Positions 45,538 to 56,793 of a stretch of DNA of 64,000 nucleotides are shown here, one piece after another. Position 1 is the stretch's first letter. Every line of letters begins with the position of its first letter. The DNA lies in the NCBI GenBank assembly GCA_010645155.1, contig CM021316.1:4884837-4948836 (forward strand), in the 5' to 3' direction. The notes below the pieces were generated by a model. The model was not told where the DNA came from, did not search any database, and saw nothing but the letters and a program-made list of their open reading frames with translations. This DNA comes from Tigriopus japonicus (Eukaryota > Arthropoda > Copepoda > Harpacticoida > Harpacticidae). The position numbers were made by a program, and so were the translations under genes.

Positions 45538-48500
45538 ATGCAAGATTGCCGCGAAACCTTGCAGATTCAACGACATGAAGAAGAATTCTTGATGGCCCAT
45601 CAACATGTGTCTACACCAATCTCACTTCCGGAGTTTCTTTCTCCATTCAACCAATCTCCAAGTTTGAGTGCCAGTTCCAGAAGCTCATATAGTTCTGATT
45701 TCGCTGGTAGTCCCGAACAAAATCATCGATCGTCTCCCCCGGAACAAATGATCCGCAATGATGTTCAATACTCGAACGAAAACTTACTGTATGCCATTGA
45801 CAACTCGATGGTTAAGCTTCAGAGTGAATCAATCCCTGCAGGAGGGACTTACTTCGAGCTTAAACCCTATGAACCTAATTTATCTACAAGCTTAGAAAGT
45901 GGTTACTTTGAAACAGTGACATCCTCAGCTTCCCTAGGGGACTTGCAACATCTTTTCGAATCCGACGACCGATCATCTATTTCTGGGTTGGTTGGTGGGC
46001 AATTGGAAGATCAACAGCAACAACAGCAGCAGCAACAACAACAAAGGGTGACATGGACCTATCTGGAACCTGCAGAGACTCATATTGCTGTTACAAATCA
46101 GTTCACGGTGTCCGAGAACGAGCCATGGGACGTACAAATCATAACTCCTGTCCCAACTTCAGGTCAGACCTCACTCCTGAATCAAGAGTTCGCCCAACCT
46201 TTGGCCATCAAGACCGAACCAGATGACATTCTGCCAATGTCATTTTCCGACGATCAATATCAGAGGTATCCAATCCAATTGGTGAAGCGAGAGTCATCCA
46301 AACAGGAACCTGATTCGACATTCCCTAGTCCGTCAAAACGACCTCGTCAAGACAATCGATTCACCGCACCTTCATCGATCTCCTCTGGGGATGGACCTCG
46401 ACTCTGTCATGTGTGTGGGGAAAAAGCCGGAAAGCATAGCTACTATGGAGGTCAGGTGTGCCCCAGTTGTCGGGCCTTTTTTCGGAGATCCGTTCAAAGC
46501 AAGTAAGTTGCAGGCAGCCCTTCAATAGTTGGGCGAGGAATTGTCCTATTGAATCACTTGGGATTTTTTAGGTACAGTGACGTCTACACGTGTTCCAAGA
46601 CGGGGAATTGTCCCATCACTTTGAAAACTCGCAAGAATTGCCAGTATTGTCGGTTTCAGCTCTGTGAAAGGGCTGGAATGAAACGAAGTTGGGTATTGGC
46701 AGACGGCGATCGGAAAAAGAAATTGGACCCCAAGGAGAATGCCAAACAGGATGTGCCCAACACTCCAACCAGTCTTGAAGATGGCCATGATGGCGATTGC
46801 CTTCCCTTGAGTGACACCGAAGCCTCAAGGATTGACAACTTCTTTCATCAAATGACAACCATCAAATCGCTTCCCATCTCTCTGGAATCGAACGTAAGCA
46901 AGCCAGAACGGTCAAAGGCGAGAGAACATGGTTGACAACCCCATATTTTCTTCTTTCACGTTTAGGTTGTGGAAGAAATCGCTCAATTGGTCAAGTACAA
47001 AGAAAAAGTTCTCTCCGAAGCCACACGAAAAGCTTTAAAACAAGTCATGACCTCAAGGCTGCGATCCTTTGCCTTGGCTTTGGACGAAATACGGGTGCTG
47101 GAAAGCGCAGAGAGGGTAACGCGATTTATGTCAGTCTTCATTTATACGGACGTCAAAGCTTCAATATCTGTTTTGATTCGACTTCAGGAAATGCTTTTGG
47201 ATTGCAACCTGGAAGCCATGTTTAAACTCTTACTCTCCAACTTCTTGGGAAACCAGACCAATTGGGTGAATCAAGTCGAAACAGTTCTGGGACCATCGGA
47301 CGTAGGTAAACTATCACAAGAAATTGATGATTTGTCCATTGATTCTACCGACGGAGTGAAATATGGACAACTGTTCCCAAATACTCAATCATCCGGCTGG
47401 GACGAACGGCACCGCCATTTGATGGAAAAGGTGGGTAAACGGGAAAGATCAAGGTCTTCAATTTAGTTTTTCAAGTATAACTTGGAAATGAATACGTAGT
47501 AGGATTCACGCATTCATATTGGGATCGGAAAACTTCACAAAGTTGACACTACTCAACAAGAGAACCGAAAAATCATTCGGCCAAACTGGAAAAGTTACGT
47601 CACGACGAAACTGCAATTCTTTTTAACTGGCATCAATTTTCCTTCATTATGAATACCGCCACCATGACGTTCGTCCGCCGTCCTTTCAATGGCCATGTGT
47701 ATGTCGTACGTATGTACGAGTACAAGTAGGGAAGTGCACAGATAGATAGATAGATGGATGGATGGATGGATGAGCCGAATCTAGAGTACGAATGGGATGC
47801 TGGGACAGAGGTTTTGGCCTCTGCAGATCTGACGAATTTAGTCCGAGATTCAGCGAAGGATTTTCAATGAAATCATATCGGGACGATTGTGTTTTGTTCA
47901 TCGAATACCGTGAGGATGTTGATGTTGCACGACGAACAATAATTCTATGATGGGTGCGGAATGAATTGAGCGCTTGTGCAAAGTCATTGCTTGAAATTTT
48001 GATGTGTGTAACTCCTAGTATTGCACGGAGAGGGATAATGAGATTTGCCAATTGAATAAGAGAACAAGAATTATGGTTGTGGCGAAAAAAAGGAGAAGCT
48101 ATCCCTGCCTTTTAACCATCTCAATGGAGCGGATAAAATCCCCGTCATTCAAAGGAATGAATTTTAGCAACTCAACACCCGAGGAATCAAGTTGTTGTAA
48201 TGTTGATATTAAGGAAGGATCCCCTGATTCTTTTAATTGGAGACACTTGACATAAGAGTAGCGATCAACGATTTGGTCAGTCATATCCCGATGGAGCAGT
48301 AAATAAAGTACAAATGAAAAGACCCTTTGAAAGCATGGACGTCAATTAAAGTAATCTCCTTGGCCCTTGAGGGAATACTTGCGCATTTGGGCCACAAAAT
48401 CATGGTGTTTTTTTAAGTTGTTGTGCTCAAATACAAAAATACGGACAAAGCCTCTTTCACACGTCCAAAAGATATAGGAATATCCCAAGTTCTCTTGAAA

Positions 48501-48829
48501 TTCTCTTGAATGCAGTTGAGTCTTCGAACAAAGCTCTACATGACTTGACACTTTTGACTTTCTAGGTTTGCAAGTGGATGCAAACAAGCCAGGATGATGG
48601 GACAGGATTTTGTCTCCTAAGTTTGGTGCTCCTCTTTTCCGTGGATCGGATTCCGAGCACCCTGAGAAGCCGTCAGATTTGCGAAAATCAACAGCTCGAA
48701 TTCCTAGTGCTCCTCAAGAAATATTTGCAATCTAAACACGGGAAACAAGGAGGGAGCAAACATTTTGCCGGAGCCATTCAAGTTCTTATGAACTGCCGGG
48801 ACCTTCAAGAACTAAGTTCGAAAATTTGA
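45538..48829 (+). CDS. Divergent nuclear receptor (ligand-regulated-type transcription factor)
   Basis: Four exons are 45538-46502, 46572-46893, 46966-47430 and 48566-48829, all GT-AG and in phase, giving 671 codons. The long N-terminal domain is Ser/Pro-rich with an 11-Gln tract near residue 160. The DNA-binding domain begins at about residue 290: CHVCGEKAGKHSYYGGQVC, then PSCRAFFRRSVQ, and in exon 2 CSKTGNCPITLKTRKNCQYC. The second finger has canonical spacing. The first has 14 instead of 13 residues between its Cys pairs. Its P-box is CPSCRAFF rather than CEGCKGFF. The ligand-binding domain (exons 2-4) has a degenerate signature (LQEMLLDCNLEAMFKLLL, with DC in place of DQ). It ends LQELSSKI, a weak helix-12 activation motif. 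It is not a close member of the E75, E78, HR3, FTZ-F1 or HNF4 groups by P-box; the subfamily is unassigned. Confidence 0.9.
47431..48565 (+). other. Third intron of the nuclear-receptor gene
   Basis: The donor AAAAG/GTGGGT is at 47430/47431 and the acceptor GACTTTCTAG/GTT at 48565/48566. It contains a GATA/GATG microsatellite (47741-47772). On the minus strand it holds a 61-codon ATG-initiated frame (48099-48284, with LQLKESGDPSLISTLQQLDS) of protein-like composition that I cannot assign to a family. The other introns of this gene are only 69 and 72 nt. Confidence 0.8.
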
Positions 48830-49008
48830 GTCATTGGCAATTTGACACCATCCATTACATTACCACCATAATGCTATATCCTCATCTCCATTATTCTCCA
48901 TGGTTCGTCGTCGGTTGGGTTGTTTCTTCACAGGAGAAAGAAAATACATTTGAAATACTCTATACATATTTTGCATAATATATATATAAGTAACCTGAAT
49001 TGGCTACC

Positions 49009-49014
49009 AATAAA
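49009..49014 (+). terminator. Poly(A) signal AATAAA of the nuclear-receptor gene
   Basis: The canonical hexamer lies 180 nt after the stop codon, in AT-rich sequence. Confidence 0.6.
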
Positions 49015-50649
49015 CATCACGTCCAAGTAAAAATTGCTGGAGACCGGATTTGAAATTAATGATTTTTGAGACAAATCTTCTTTTTAATTAAAAAATATTG
49101 ACCAAAAAAGTGAACATCAAATCAAAAAGAACAAGAAAATGAAACACGGCATTGAATTACCCCAATTTGGGCCCAAAATGTCCAAAGCATTTTTCACAAA
49201 AAAACTCAAATTTGTCTTGTGGAATTCTTGCCATTAGATTTCTTTCATGCTATATTTCCACATTCCTGGAAGTTCTCAAGATCATTCTTGTTCAGAGGAT
49301 TGTAGCCAAAATACCAATAAGTACCGAAATGGCCACCATGTAAATATTTGTAAGCAATTGCAAGGAATGTTAGAGCTTTAAGCAACTAAAAACGCGGAGA
49401 ATCCATTTGATATCGAACATGAGAATACATCAAACGAAAAAAACTTGATGTGATGATTGGCTTGGCTGGCCGGGCAAGAATCAACCCTTCAACCCTAGCA
49501 CCAAAAAATTAAATGAAAAAAAAAACGTGATTTAAAAAATATCAAAAGTTCTTTGTAAAATTATTAATCAAACATTTTGCGTTGTGTTTTTTATTGTCCG
49601 AAAACGGTTACTCATTCATTAATTTCACATGTGGCCATAAGTGATCTTTCAAGATTTTTTTAAAGTGCAAAGTTTCTCTTATAAGCATAAGTTTGGCATT
49701 TCGCTTGGCATTGTTTTGGATTTTTTCAACATCCATCTGCATATAAAGCTGGCCCAAGAAGCACTGAATTCTGGAGTGGGAGGCTGGCGATGAGACTTAT
49801 GATTTCTAGCAGGATTAATTCGATTGTGTTCTTCTGCAAACGAGGCCTTGTTTGCATTCAGTGGACTATGTATTTCAAATTTCAGCTTAATCAAATGCCG
49901 GAGTGAAAAGTTATGCCTTCTCAAACTTATGTACTGAAGAGTATACTGAAGAGAACGAATGAACAAAGTGTTCCTACTGGAAATCATGATTCCTCGCGTT
50001 AGCCTCTCTGTCCAGAGAAATTCGGTGGCTGACCCGATTCATTCATACCTATGTGAAAACAACAAAAGGAAAATCATATCTCCTCTGATCCAGGTATATT
50101 CAAAATGAAAAAAGCGTGGTTGATTTGTGAAAGTGCAAAACGCATTAAAATTTCATTTTCTTGTTTGTACGTATGGTGCCTAACCTAAATTTTCCAGCTT
50201 TTGAGTACATATAGTTTCATCTAATATGAAGTCAATCGTGTCAATGCATGGTTTTCCGCCAAAATTGTTGTTTTTGTCGTAACAACCAAGAACTTCTTTA
50301 AGACAATACAACTAAAAAGCAAACGAAGCATTGAAAACCTTGTCAAAACATATTTTGTGCGATGAATGAGATAGATGTCTTTTGAATTAGAACTAATTAA
50401 ATAAGTGTTCATCACATGCTGCATTATTTGGATTCTACTGGTCCATTTTTTGACTCGACGACCAACTTTATATTTTATTGTTTTAAGAGACCGGAGTTAA
50501 CTACTTTCGAAAAGGTGGATATCAAGGCAAGGCCTTGGAATTTAATCGTAAGTACCTCAACCCCTGCAAAGTACTGGCAATGCTTCGAGTGAAAAAACAC
50601 ACTATTGGGTAGAATATTTTTAAATACTTTATTTTATGTCTAAAGTACA
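49015..50649. other. Intergenic, nothing supported
   Basis: AT-rich sequence between the nuclear-receptor 3' end and a foldback element. Minus open stretch 49679-49987 (102 codons) has no recognisable domain. Confidence 0.4.
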
Positions 50650-51077
50650 GAGTACAATCAAAAAGTGCGCCATCTAGTGGATTTCATGCGGCAACAGCTC
50701 GCCGTTTCTATGATACACATATTTTTGAAGATTGCAACGGTCATTCATCAGTTTTGGACAAACTAAAGTGCCTAAAATGTTGATGGTGGAACTCCAAATA
50801 GAACTTTAGTGTTTTTCTGATGAATTTTGACATGAATCATGCCTGAATTACCTTTATAATAGTCAGATTTCCATGCCAATTTGAAAGGGTTTTAACCAAT
50901 AAATTCAACCAAAAACCATCACAGGCCCATTAACAATACTCAGTCAACATTTGAGGCACTTTAGTTTGTCCAAAACTGATGAATGACCGTTGCTATCTTC
51001 AAAAATATGTGGATCATGGGAACGGCGAGCTGTTGCCGCATGAAATCTACTAGATGGCGCACTTTATGACCGTACGC
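50650..51077. mobile_element. Foldback MITE with arms of about 134 bp, full copy
   Basis: Arm 50650-50783 (with gtgcgccatctagtggattt, catgcggcaacagctcgccg and tcagttttggacaaactaaa) is mirrored with few mismatches at 50943-51077, around a unique centre of about 160 bp. Outer ends read agtacaatca and gtacggtca. The word gtctaaag occurs just outside both ends (50638 and 51088), but not directly adjacent, so a duplication is not certain. A second, truncated copy lies at 61229-61524. There is no coding sequence. Mobilisation by an unrelated transposase is inferred. Confidence 0.88.
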
Positions 51078-53039
51078 TGTTATTATAGTCTAAAGCATTT
51101 TGAGTAATTGAGCGGTTATTTTTGAACTATTTTATTTTTGGTATCTGCATGATTTATCCTTGTTATATCGGTTGATGTGATGCTTTTTGATATTTTTCAT
51201 GCTCTTAATTTGGAAATATTCGAACTTTTATTTTTTTCTGTTTTTGAAAATTTTCCACGTTCAAAGCCTTTGGTAGGTACTAGACGCAAGAGAAACGAGA
51301 CAGTTTCACATTCCAGACTGCATGGCTCTCATTTGGATTAAAGAAAAAGAAAATAAATATCACAAACATAAATAAATATCACAATCTCGCTTCAAAGGAC
51401 TCCCTGATTGAAAATATATTTAAGCTTGAAAGTGTTGTAAGCGACATTTTGCTTCAGTCTTTAACTGACATTTCTTCTTTCTGCCCATTTAGTAGCTCGC
51501 GACGACCTCTAGTGGTTTGTTAACAAAACTCTGTACTCTCGCCTCTCTTGACCGGTCCAAAGAGTCTCCAGATTGAGAGAATTGGACGGAATGCTTAGGC
51601 TTTGGACTATTCCAACCTCTCTTTTCACATGATTACTATTGATCAGTTAATTACATAAAGTAGTAAAAATCATCTAGCCTTAAATGCTAAATTACTCATC
51701 ATGAAAGTCTCGTGGTGGTAATACTTGATGCATTGTCGAACAAAATAAAACTCCCCTTAGAAGACGTTTTTTCTAGTTCATTGCCAATGATGAAAATTTG
51801 ACACTATCGCCGAGTGACCACGATCCAACTTTGGCCTCGTTATTACATACAACTGTATGCAGACCTATCACAACTCTTTTTCAATACGTGCAAGTTAAAC
51901 GGTTCAGTTTCGTCGCTTGAGCCCCATCTGATGTTTTGACACTTGTGAAACACCATCAGAGCAATTTCCCCATTCTGATGTTCTCAACTTATCTTAGACA
52001 AAAGTGACCCTATTGTGGGCTTGTATCTTAAAATCAAGATCTGCCGTATCATACTCGCCCATTCCCTCTAAACTTATCAAAGAGACGGTCATGAGGTAAG
52101 GTTATGTTAGGTTTGAATTTATTGACTTACGGGCTGCATTCAGTTGAATTTGTCTGGTCACGTCCTTGCCTCTTCAGCCCAGGAATTCACGTGTTGTTTC
52201 GAAGGCTATACAACACTGCCCATCTCAGCCTGTTCATTCCAAAACGCCACCATCCAGGCTTGTCACATGATCTGAGGCGGAGTTTCACGGAGGCAGACCA
52301 AGCAAGCGGATGCGGAGAGATTGGACGGTCTGGGAGGAACACACAAAACAGTGCCGCGGAGAATTGAAAGAGCCGGCCAAATTGTCAGAAAAATGACTTT
52401 GTATTTTTAAAAGAGCCGGCCAAATTGTCAGAAAAATGACTTTGTATTTTTAATGTGGTGGTGCCCTCCATATTAGCCAGCTCGTTATAGCCGCTCAATG
52501 GGACCATTTCAGCCAGATTTTATCATTGATTCTCGGCTCAAATCTCTGAAAATATGATTTAGAATAAATCTATTAATTGGCATGTTTGTGGGTGGGTGGG
52601 TGCAACGATGTTTTGCACTCTAAATGTATATTTGTCTCCATTCTAGTCCGTTCTAGTTAATTTGCGTTGTCAGAGGGAACATTTTAGTTATGCCGTGTAG
52701 GCGTGTTTGATTAAACTCCCATGTCGAACAATTTTATCAGTGTAATCCTCTGATAATAAAAAAAACAATCACATGACACCTTTTCTCAAAATCAGTCCTC
52801 ACTTTTCGTACATTCGATATCCACGAGCTTCCCAGCATTCCAGAATCAAAATACTAATGGAATGATGCCTTCATTTCATAACCTGTTGTCGGTGGCTAGA
52901 TATTCCGCTCTGGCAACATCTAGAGACGCTTTATCAACCTCCACCTTTGACAATCCGTAACCGGGCACTCACTCCCACCTCTCTGACCCTATTTTCGTCT
53001 TTCCAAAATCTCCGCTTTCTTGGGCATCCCTGAGCGCAG
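51078..53039. other. Intergenic region 5' of the V-ATPase c gene
   Basis: No gene is recognised. It holds one perfect 43-bp tandem duplication (52368-52453). The stretch from about 52900 becomes more GC-rich towards the V-ATPase leader. Confidence 0.4.
52368..52453. repeat. Perfect tandem duplication, 43-bp unit, two copies
   Basis: The unit aagagccggccaaattgtca followed by gaaaaatgactttg and tattttta occurs twice back to back without a mismatch. This indicates a recent local duplication or an assembly artefact. Confidence 0.95.
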
Positions 53040-54278
53040 CTGTGACGGACCGACGAATGAACCGAGCTCAGCTAGAGAGAACGAGAGATTCAGCAGGATC
53101 TAGCGAAGAAGAAGAAGGAGACGATCAGTTGAGCGCAGCACAGTGACAAAGAACAACGCGAAACTCCGATCATCGTTCGCCGCTGACATTTCCGACTTCA
53201 CACATACGCATCAACCTTTCGAGGAAATCCCCGACCATCGCCTTTGAAACACGTAAGAGAGTGACCCATCCGGAATGGGGCGGACCCGCCCACCCATTCA
53301 GCGGATTTTCGCGAGTTTCTTAAATCCGCCTCTTGACAATCCTTGAGGTTTCGAGGTTCGAGTTCGTCACATGACTCACTCCGAACACTCATCGATAGAC
53401 TGACAAACGAACGAAAGAACGATAAAGACAGAGCAAGACGCCTAGGATTTGTCGAGATCAAGAATCGAAGTCTAAAGACTCTCGAAAGAAACGAGTTCGA
53501 TGGGCCTTGGATGAGGAAATGCATGGTAGATAGGTAGTCGGTCGACGTGTTGGAGGGATGGATGGATGGATGGATGGAGCGCTGAAAGACGACGATGACG
53601 ACGACGAATACCACGAAAGGCCTCGTCGAAGGGCGCAGCGAGGCAGGCCCAGGGGGACTGACAATGAGTAGGGTAGTGTTCTAGCTCTTTCAATGGAGGG
53701 TTGGTTGAAGGCGGCCTTGAAGGACTAGCGCGCTTCCTTCCCCTGAATCAAGGCTAGATGGGCCGACCAAGCTGGAACAGGACTTTCATCAGCCTTTGGG
53801 GCTGTTTTGAGATCGGAGTGGACCGAAGAGCGAGGAAAAGGATAGGAGAAGGCAACACTAGCTCCATCGATCCAGCTGGTTGGAACACCAAAGTTGGAAA
53901 GGCTTTCCCTTTTTCACACTCGGGATCCTCGCAGTTTAGAACGGGCCAAGAAGCTTCACGATTCCTCGAAAAGTAACACCTTGCTACGAAACGGAATCTT
54001 CCCGACATCTCCCCAACATTTGAGTGTAGGTCAAAGTCGTAGTAGACACTTTGTTCATTGAATAGGGCCCTTAAGGATAATAAGTCGACCAGTTACGGGT
54101 TTTGGTCCCAAGCGTAATGCGTGAATAGCATATGGATCGGTGGGCGCCGGATTCAGTTTGGTTCTGAGTCGTGAAGTAGCCATGAAGGCTGTCGAGGCAC
54201 TAGCACTTACGGAGTTCAAAGAGTCAATTGTCACCAGCGATGGTAGTCGAGAAAATAATGGCTCTTTTTTCCTTTCAG
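53040..54278 (+). promoter_or_regulatory. Probable 5' UTR exon and first intron of the V-ATPase c gene
   Basis: A purine-rich leader-like stretch (from about 53040; gaagaagaagaaggag near 53106) ends in a donor AAACAC/GTAAGAG at 53252/53253. The acceptor TTTCCTTTCAG at 54278 precedes the coding ATG by ten bases. A 1026-nt first intron is thus likely. It holds a GGAT tetranucleotide run (53556-53578). Splice signals are seen; the transcription start is not. Confidence 0.55.
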
Positions 54279-54288
54279 AGTGAGAATC

Positions 54289-54834
54289 ATGAGTGAAGAC
54301 TCTCCAATTTACTCTCCCTTCTTTGGCGTGATGGGCGTGTCGGCCGCCATGGTATTCAGTGCCATGGGCGCGGCTTATGGGACGGCCAAATCCGGCACCG
54401 GTATTGCCGCCATGTCCGTCATGCGACCCGAGCTCATCATGAAATCCATTATCCCCGTGGTCATGGCTGGTATTATCGCCATTTACGGTGTGGTGGTCGC
54501 TGTGCTCATCGCTGGACAACTCAAGCCCCCACCGCAATACACCTTGTTCAAGTAAGTTGCCTCGTGGATGGTCTTGTTATTCGTGACCCATATGAAACTA
54601 ATTCCTTGTTTTAGGGGTTTCGTTCATTTGGGCGCTGGTTTGGCTGTGGGTCTCTCCGGTTTGGCGGCCGGCTATGCCATAGGCATTGTAGGCGATGCCG
54701 GTGTTCGCGGCACAGCCCAACAACCTCGACTCTTCGTGGGAATGATCTTGATCCTGATTTTCGCCGAGGTCTTGGGCTTGTACGGACTGATTGTGGCTAT
54801 TTATCTCTACTCGGTCAAGGACACTAATAACTAA
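54289..54834 (+). CDS. ATP6V0C: V-type H+-ATPase 16-kDa proteolipid, subunit c
   Basis: This is the membrane rotor subunit of the V0 sector, which carries protons across endosomal, lysosomal and some plasma membranes. Two exons, 54289-54551 and 54615-54834, are joined across a 63-nt GT-AG intron in phase 2, giving 160 residues as usual for the family. Four membrane helices are visible. Block [20 protein letters not shown] ends helix 1, and [20 protein letters not shown] is helix 2. Block [20 protein letters not shown] follows helix 3. Helix 4 carries the proton-binding Glu139 in [20 protein letters not shown]. The second ATG-like upstream context has no in-frame ATG after the acceptor, so MSEDSPIY is the start. 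It is distinct from c'' (ATP6V0B), which has five helices. The name follows the human orthologue; insects call it Vha16. Confidence 0.97.
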
Positions 54835-54971
54835 GATGTTTGAGGCACCCTTGACTCAGTATAAGTCCGCTCGAACCCCTTCTCCTGGGTCGAGAGGTTT
54901 GTCTGTCAGTATGAATGACCACCCCGCGTAACTGATTCGCGTCAGTGCAATTAATCATCTTAGGATCAAGA

Positions 54972-54977
54972 AATAAA
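54972..54977 (+). terminator. Poly(A) signal AATAAA of the V-ATPase c gene
   Basis: The hexamer lies 138 nt past the stop. A second AATAAA at about 55413 could give a longer 3' UTR. Confidence 0.65.
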
Positions 54978-56065
54978 CTTTTGTCTGAGCGGGAATGAAT
55001 GCCAATGTTATTCCATTGATCTGTTATTACGCCGGTTGATTGTGTCTTGCTACTGTACTAATACCACTCCAACCACAACGATTATGTCCTTGGACGTAAC
55101 GCCTCGCGTTGTCCGAGTCATGATTTCCCCTTTCTTTTCCACTACTCGTTTTTAGATTGGACTCTTAATTTCAAATTGTTGCCAATTGACAGAATGTTCT
55201 CCCGAAAAATCGTAAAAAGCAGCCCTCTTTCATCATAATAATTCTCCTTTGTCCTGGTCTCCTCTCTCTCTCTCACCTCTGACGAGTTGAGTGGCATTCA
55301 AAATTGAACGAACATTCCACAACAGTTTCTTTCGTGTAGCAGCAGTTTATTCGATCATCCACTATTTATATTGTCAGTTCGCAGAATTGTATTTGATGGT
55401 TACTCCAAGACAATAAAGTCAATTTTCATATTGGACCTTGCTTGTTCATCCAACACATTGAATCGATACAATAGCGAGGCAGGGTCAAGGTCATAGTGTT
55501 AAAGATATGGGCATCAAAACCAATTACTGCTGACATGATACATACTGGTGGAGGGTCTTTGCTGTTGCACCACAAAGACCGTTTCTGGTATCCGAGAAAC
55601 GACAACTGCTCCATGAGGGGTAAATTCTTTTCCGTTCATTTTTTCCTTCAAAATGAAGTCGCACAAGATATTGGCAAGATATTCAAACAACTGAAAAGCA
55701 AATAACTACATGTGTTCTAGAACCTTTAACCAAAGTTATTTGGTGCCAAGGATGTACAGTATATACATCTGCAGTACAGTTATTTTTCCATGTCATTACT
55801 CAGAACGTTCGTACTTTTCTTGGATTTCTCCCTTGTTGCCATTTGGCTTACAAAATTTCGATCCAATGCTAAAACTAGGATAACAAATCAACAACACCCT
55901 TGACTCGAGTTAGCCGAGTCTTAACAATGGTTCGTTACATCGTTACATAGCTGCACTAACCGGATTTTTACTCCCCGCAATGACGTAACATTTTTTTTTA
56001 ATGTCCTAACCCTCATTTTATAACATTGGGCAGGGGCATGGATGGGGCTTTTCATTCTGAGCTGT
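54978..56065. other. Intergenic, nothing supported
   Basis: It may include an extended V-ATPase c 3' UTR up to the AATAAA near 55413, preceded by a CT-rich stretch at 55255-55280. No other gene is recognised. Confidence 0.4.
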
Positions 56066-56066
56066 T

Positions 56067-56180
56067 TGTTTGTCCGCACCTAAACGGGGTATTTTTCGTG
56101 CAAAGAAAAAAATCAGATCTCAATTTTCCTTTCTATTAGTGCGTAAAGCGCCATCTACCCCGTTTAGGTGCGGACAAACC
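56067..56180. repeat. Short foldback, arms of about 25 bp
   Basis: tgtccgcacctaaacggggt at 56071 is mirrored by accccgtttaggtgcggaca near 56175, with a 64-nt spacer. Arms are perfect over about 22 bp. It probably represents a small MITE or the ends of a deleted element. Confidence 0.85.
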
Positions 56181-56200
56181 GGTCAGACAATGCTTCCATA

Positions 56201-56793
56201 TCTTGCGCTTTTTGGGGTCCTGTTCGAGCGCATGGCAAATAGGTCTCAAGGTAAACATGTGACGGTAAAAAGGTCATAGATCGGCGCAGTTCCAGATGTA
56301 GCCAAGGGGGTGAACCCAGGGACCCAGTGATCTTCCTTGGTTGAAGATTGTTCCATGGGATCCCAAAATTAACCGGGTTGAATATAAATATGCCAAGGCA
56401 CAGGTCCCACTAGTAAAGTCAACAGAAAGTCATTCCCAATATTTTTAGGACAATGGTCCCACCCCGTCCCGGTTCCGGCAGAGTCAAAATTACACCCTTC
56501 TTTTGAGATCTGCCTCTGGCTTCCAAGATATTTTGGATGGATCATAATAATGTCCAAAAAATGGAAAAGTAATTTTTCGCCGTGACCTTTTTTTACCGTG
56601 TGACCTTTTTATCATGACCGTTTCACCTCCTGACTTTGTTACCTTTTTCCTCATGATCTTTTTCTGTGACCTATGTACTTGAAACCTTTTTGTTTGAGAC
56701 CTTTTTTACCTATAATCCCCGTTCACCCGTTTTTGGGGGGCTCTTGCGCCTTGCACTTTTTTGCCTAAAATCTTGCGCTTTGTCGGGTTCGAG
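56201..56793. repeat. Cluster of degenerate GACCTTTTT repeats bounded by similar direct words
   Basis: At 56576-56715 the words gacctttttt and acctttttg recur every 15-25 nt. The reverse complement of one unit (gtgacggtaaaaaggtca) occurs at 56260. The direct words tcttgcgctttttgggg (56201) and tcttgcgctttgtcggg (56771) bracket the cluster. This could be a degraded element, but no known family is recognised. Confidence 0.5.

Noticed and set aside
46546..46858. Minus-strand open frames opposite nuclear-receptor exon 2
   Set aside because: They are antisense shadows of the zinc-finger exon, which has clear homology on the plus strand.
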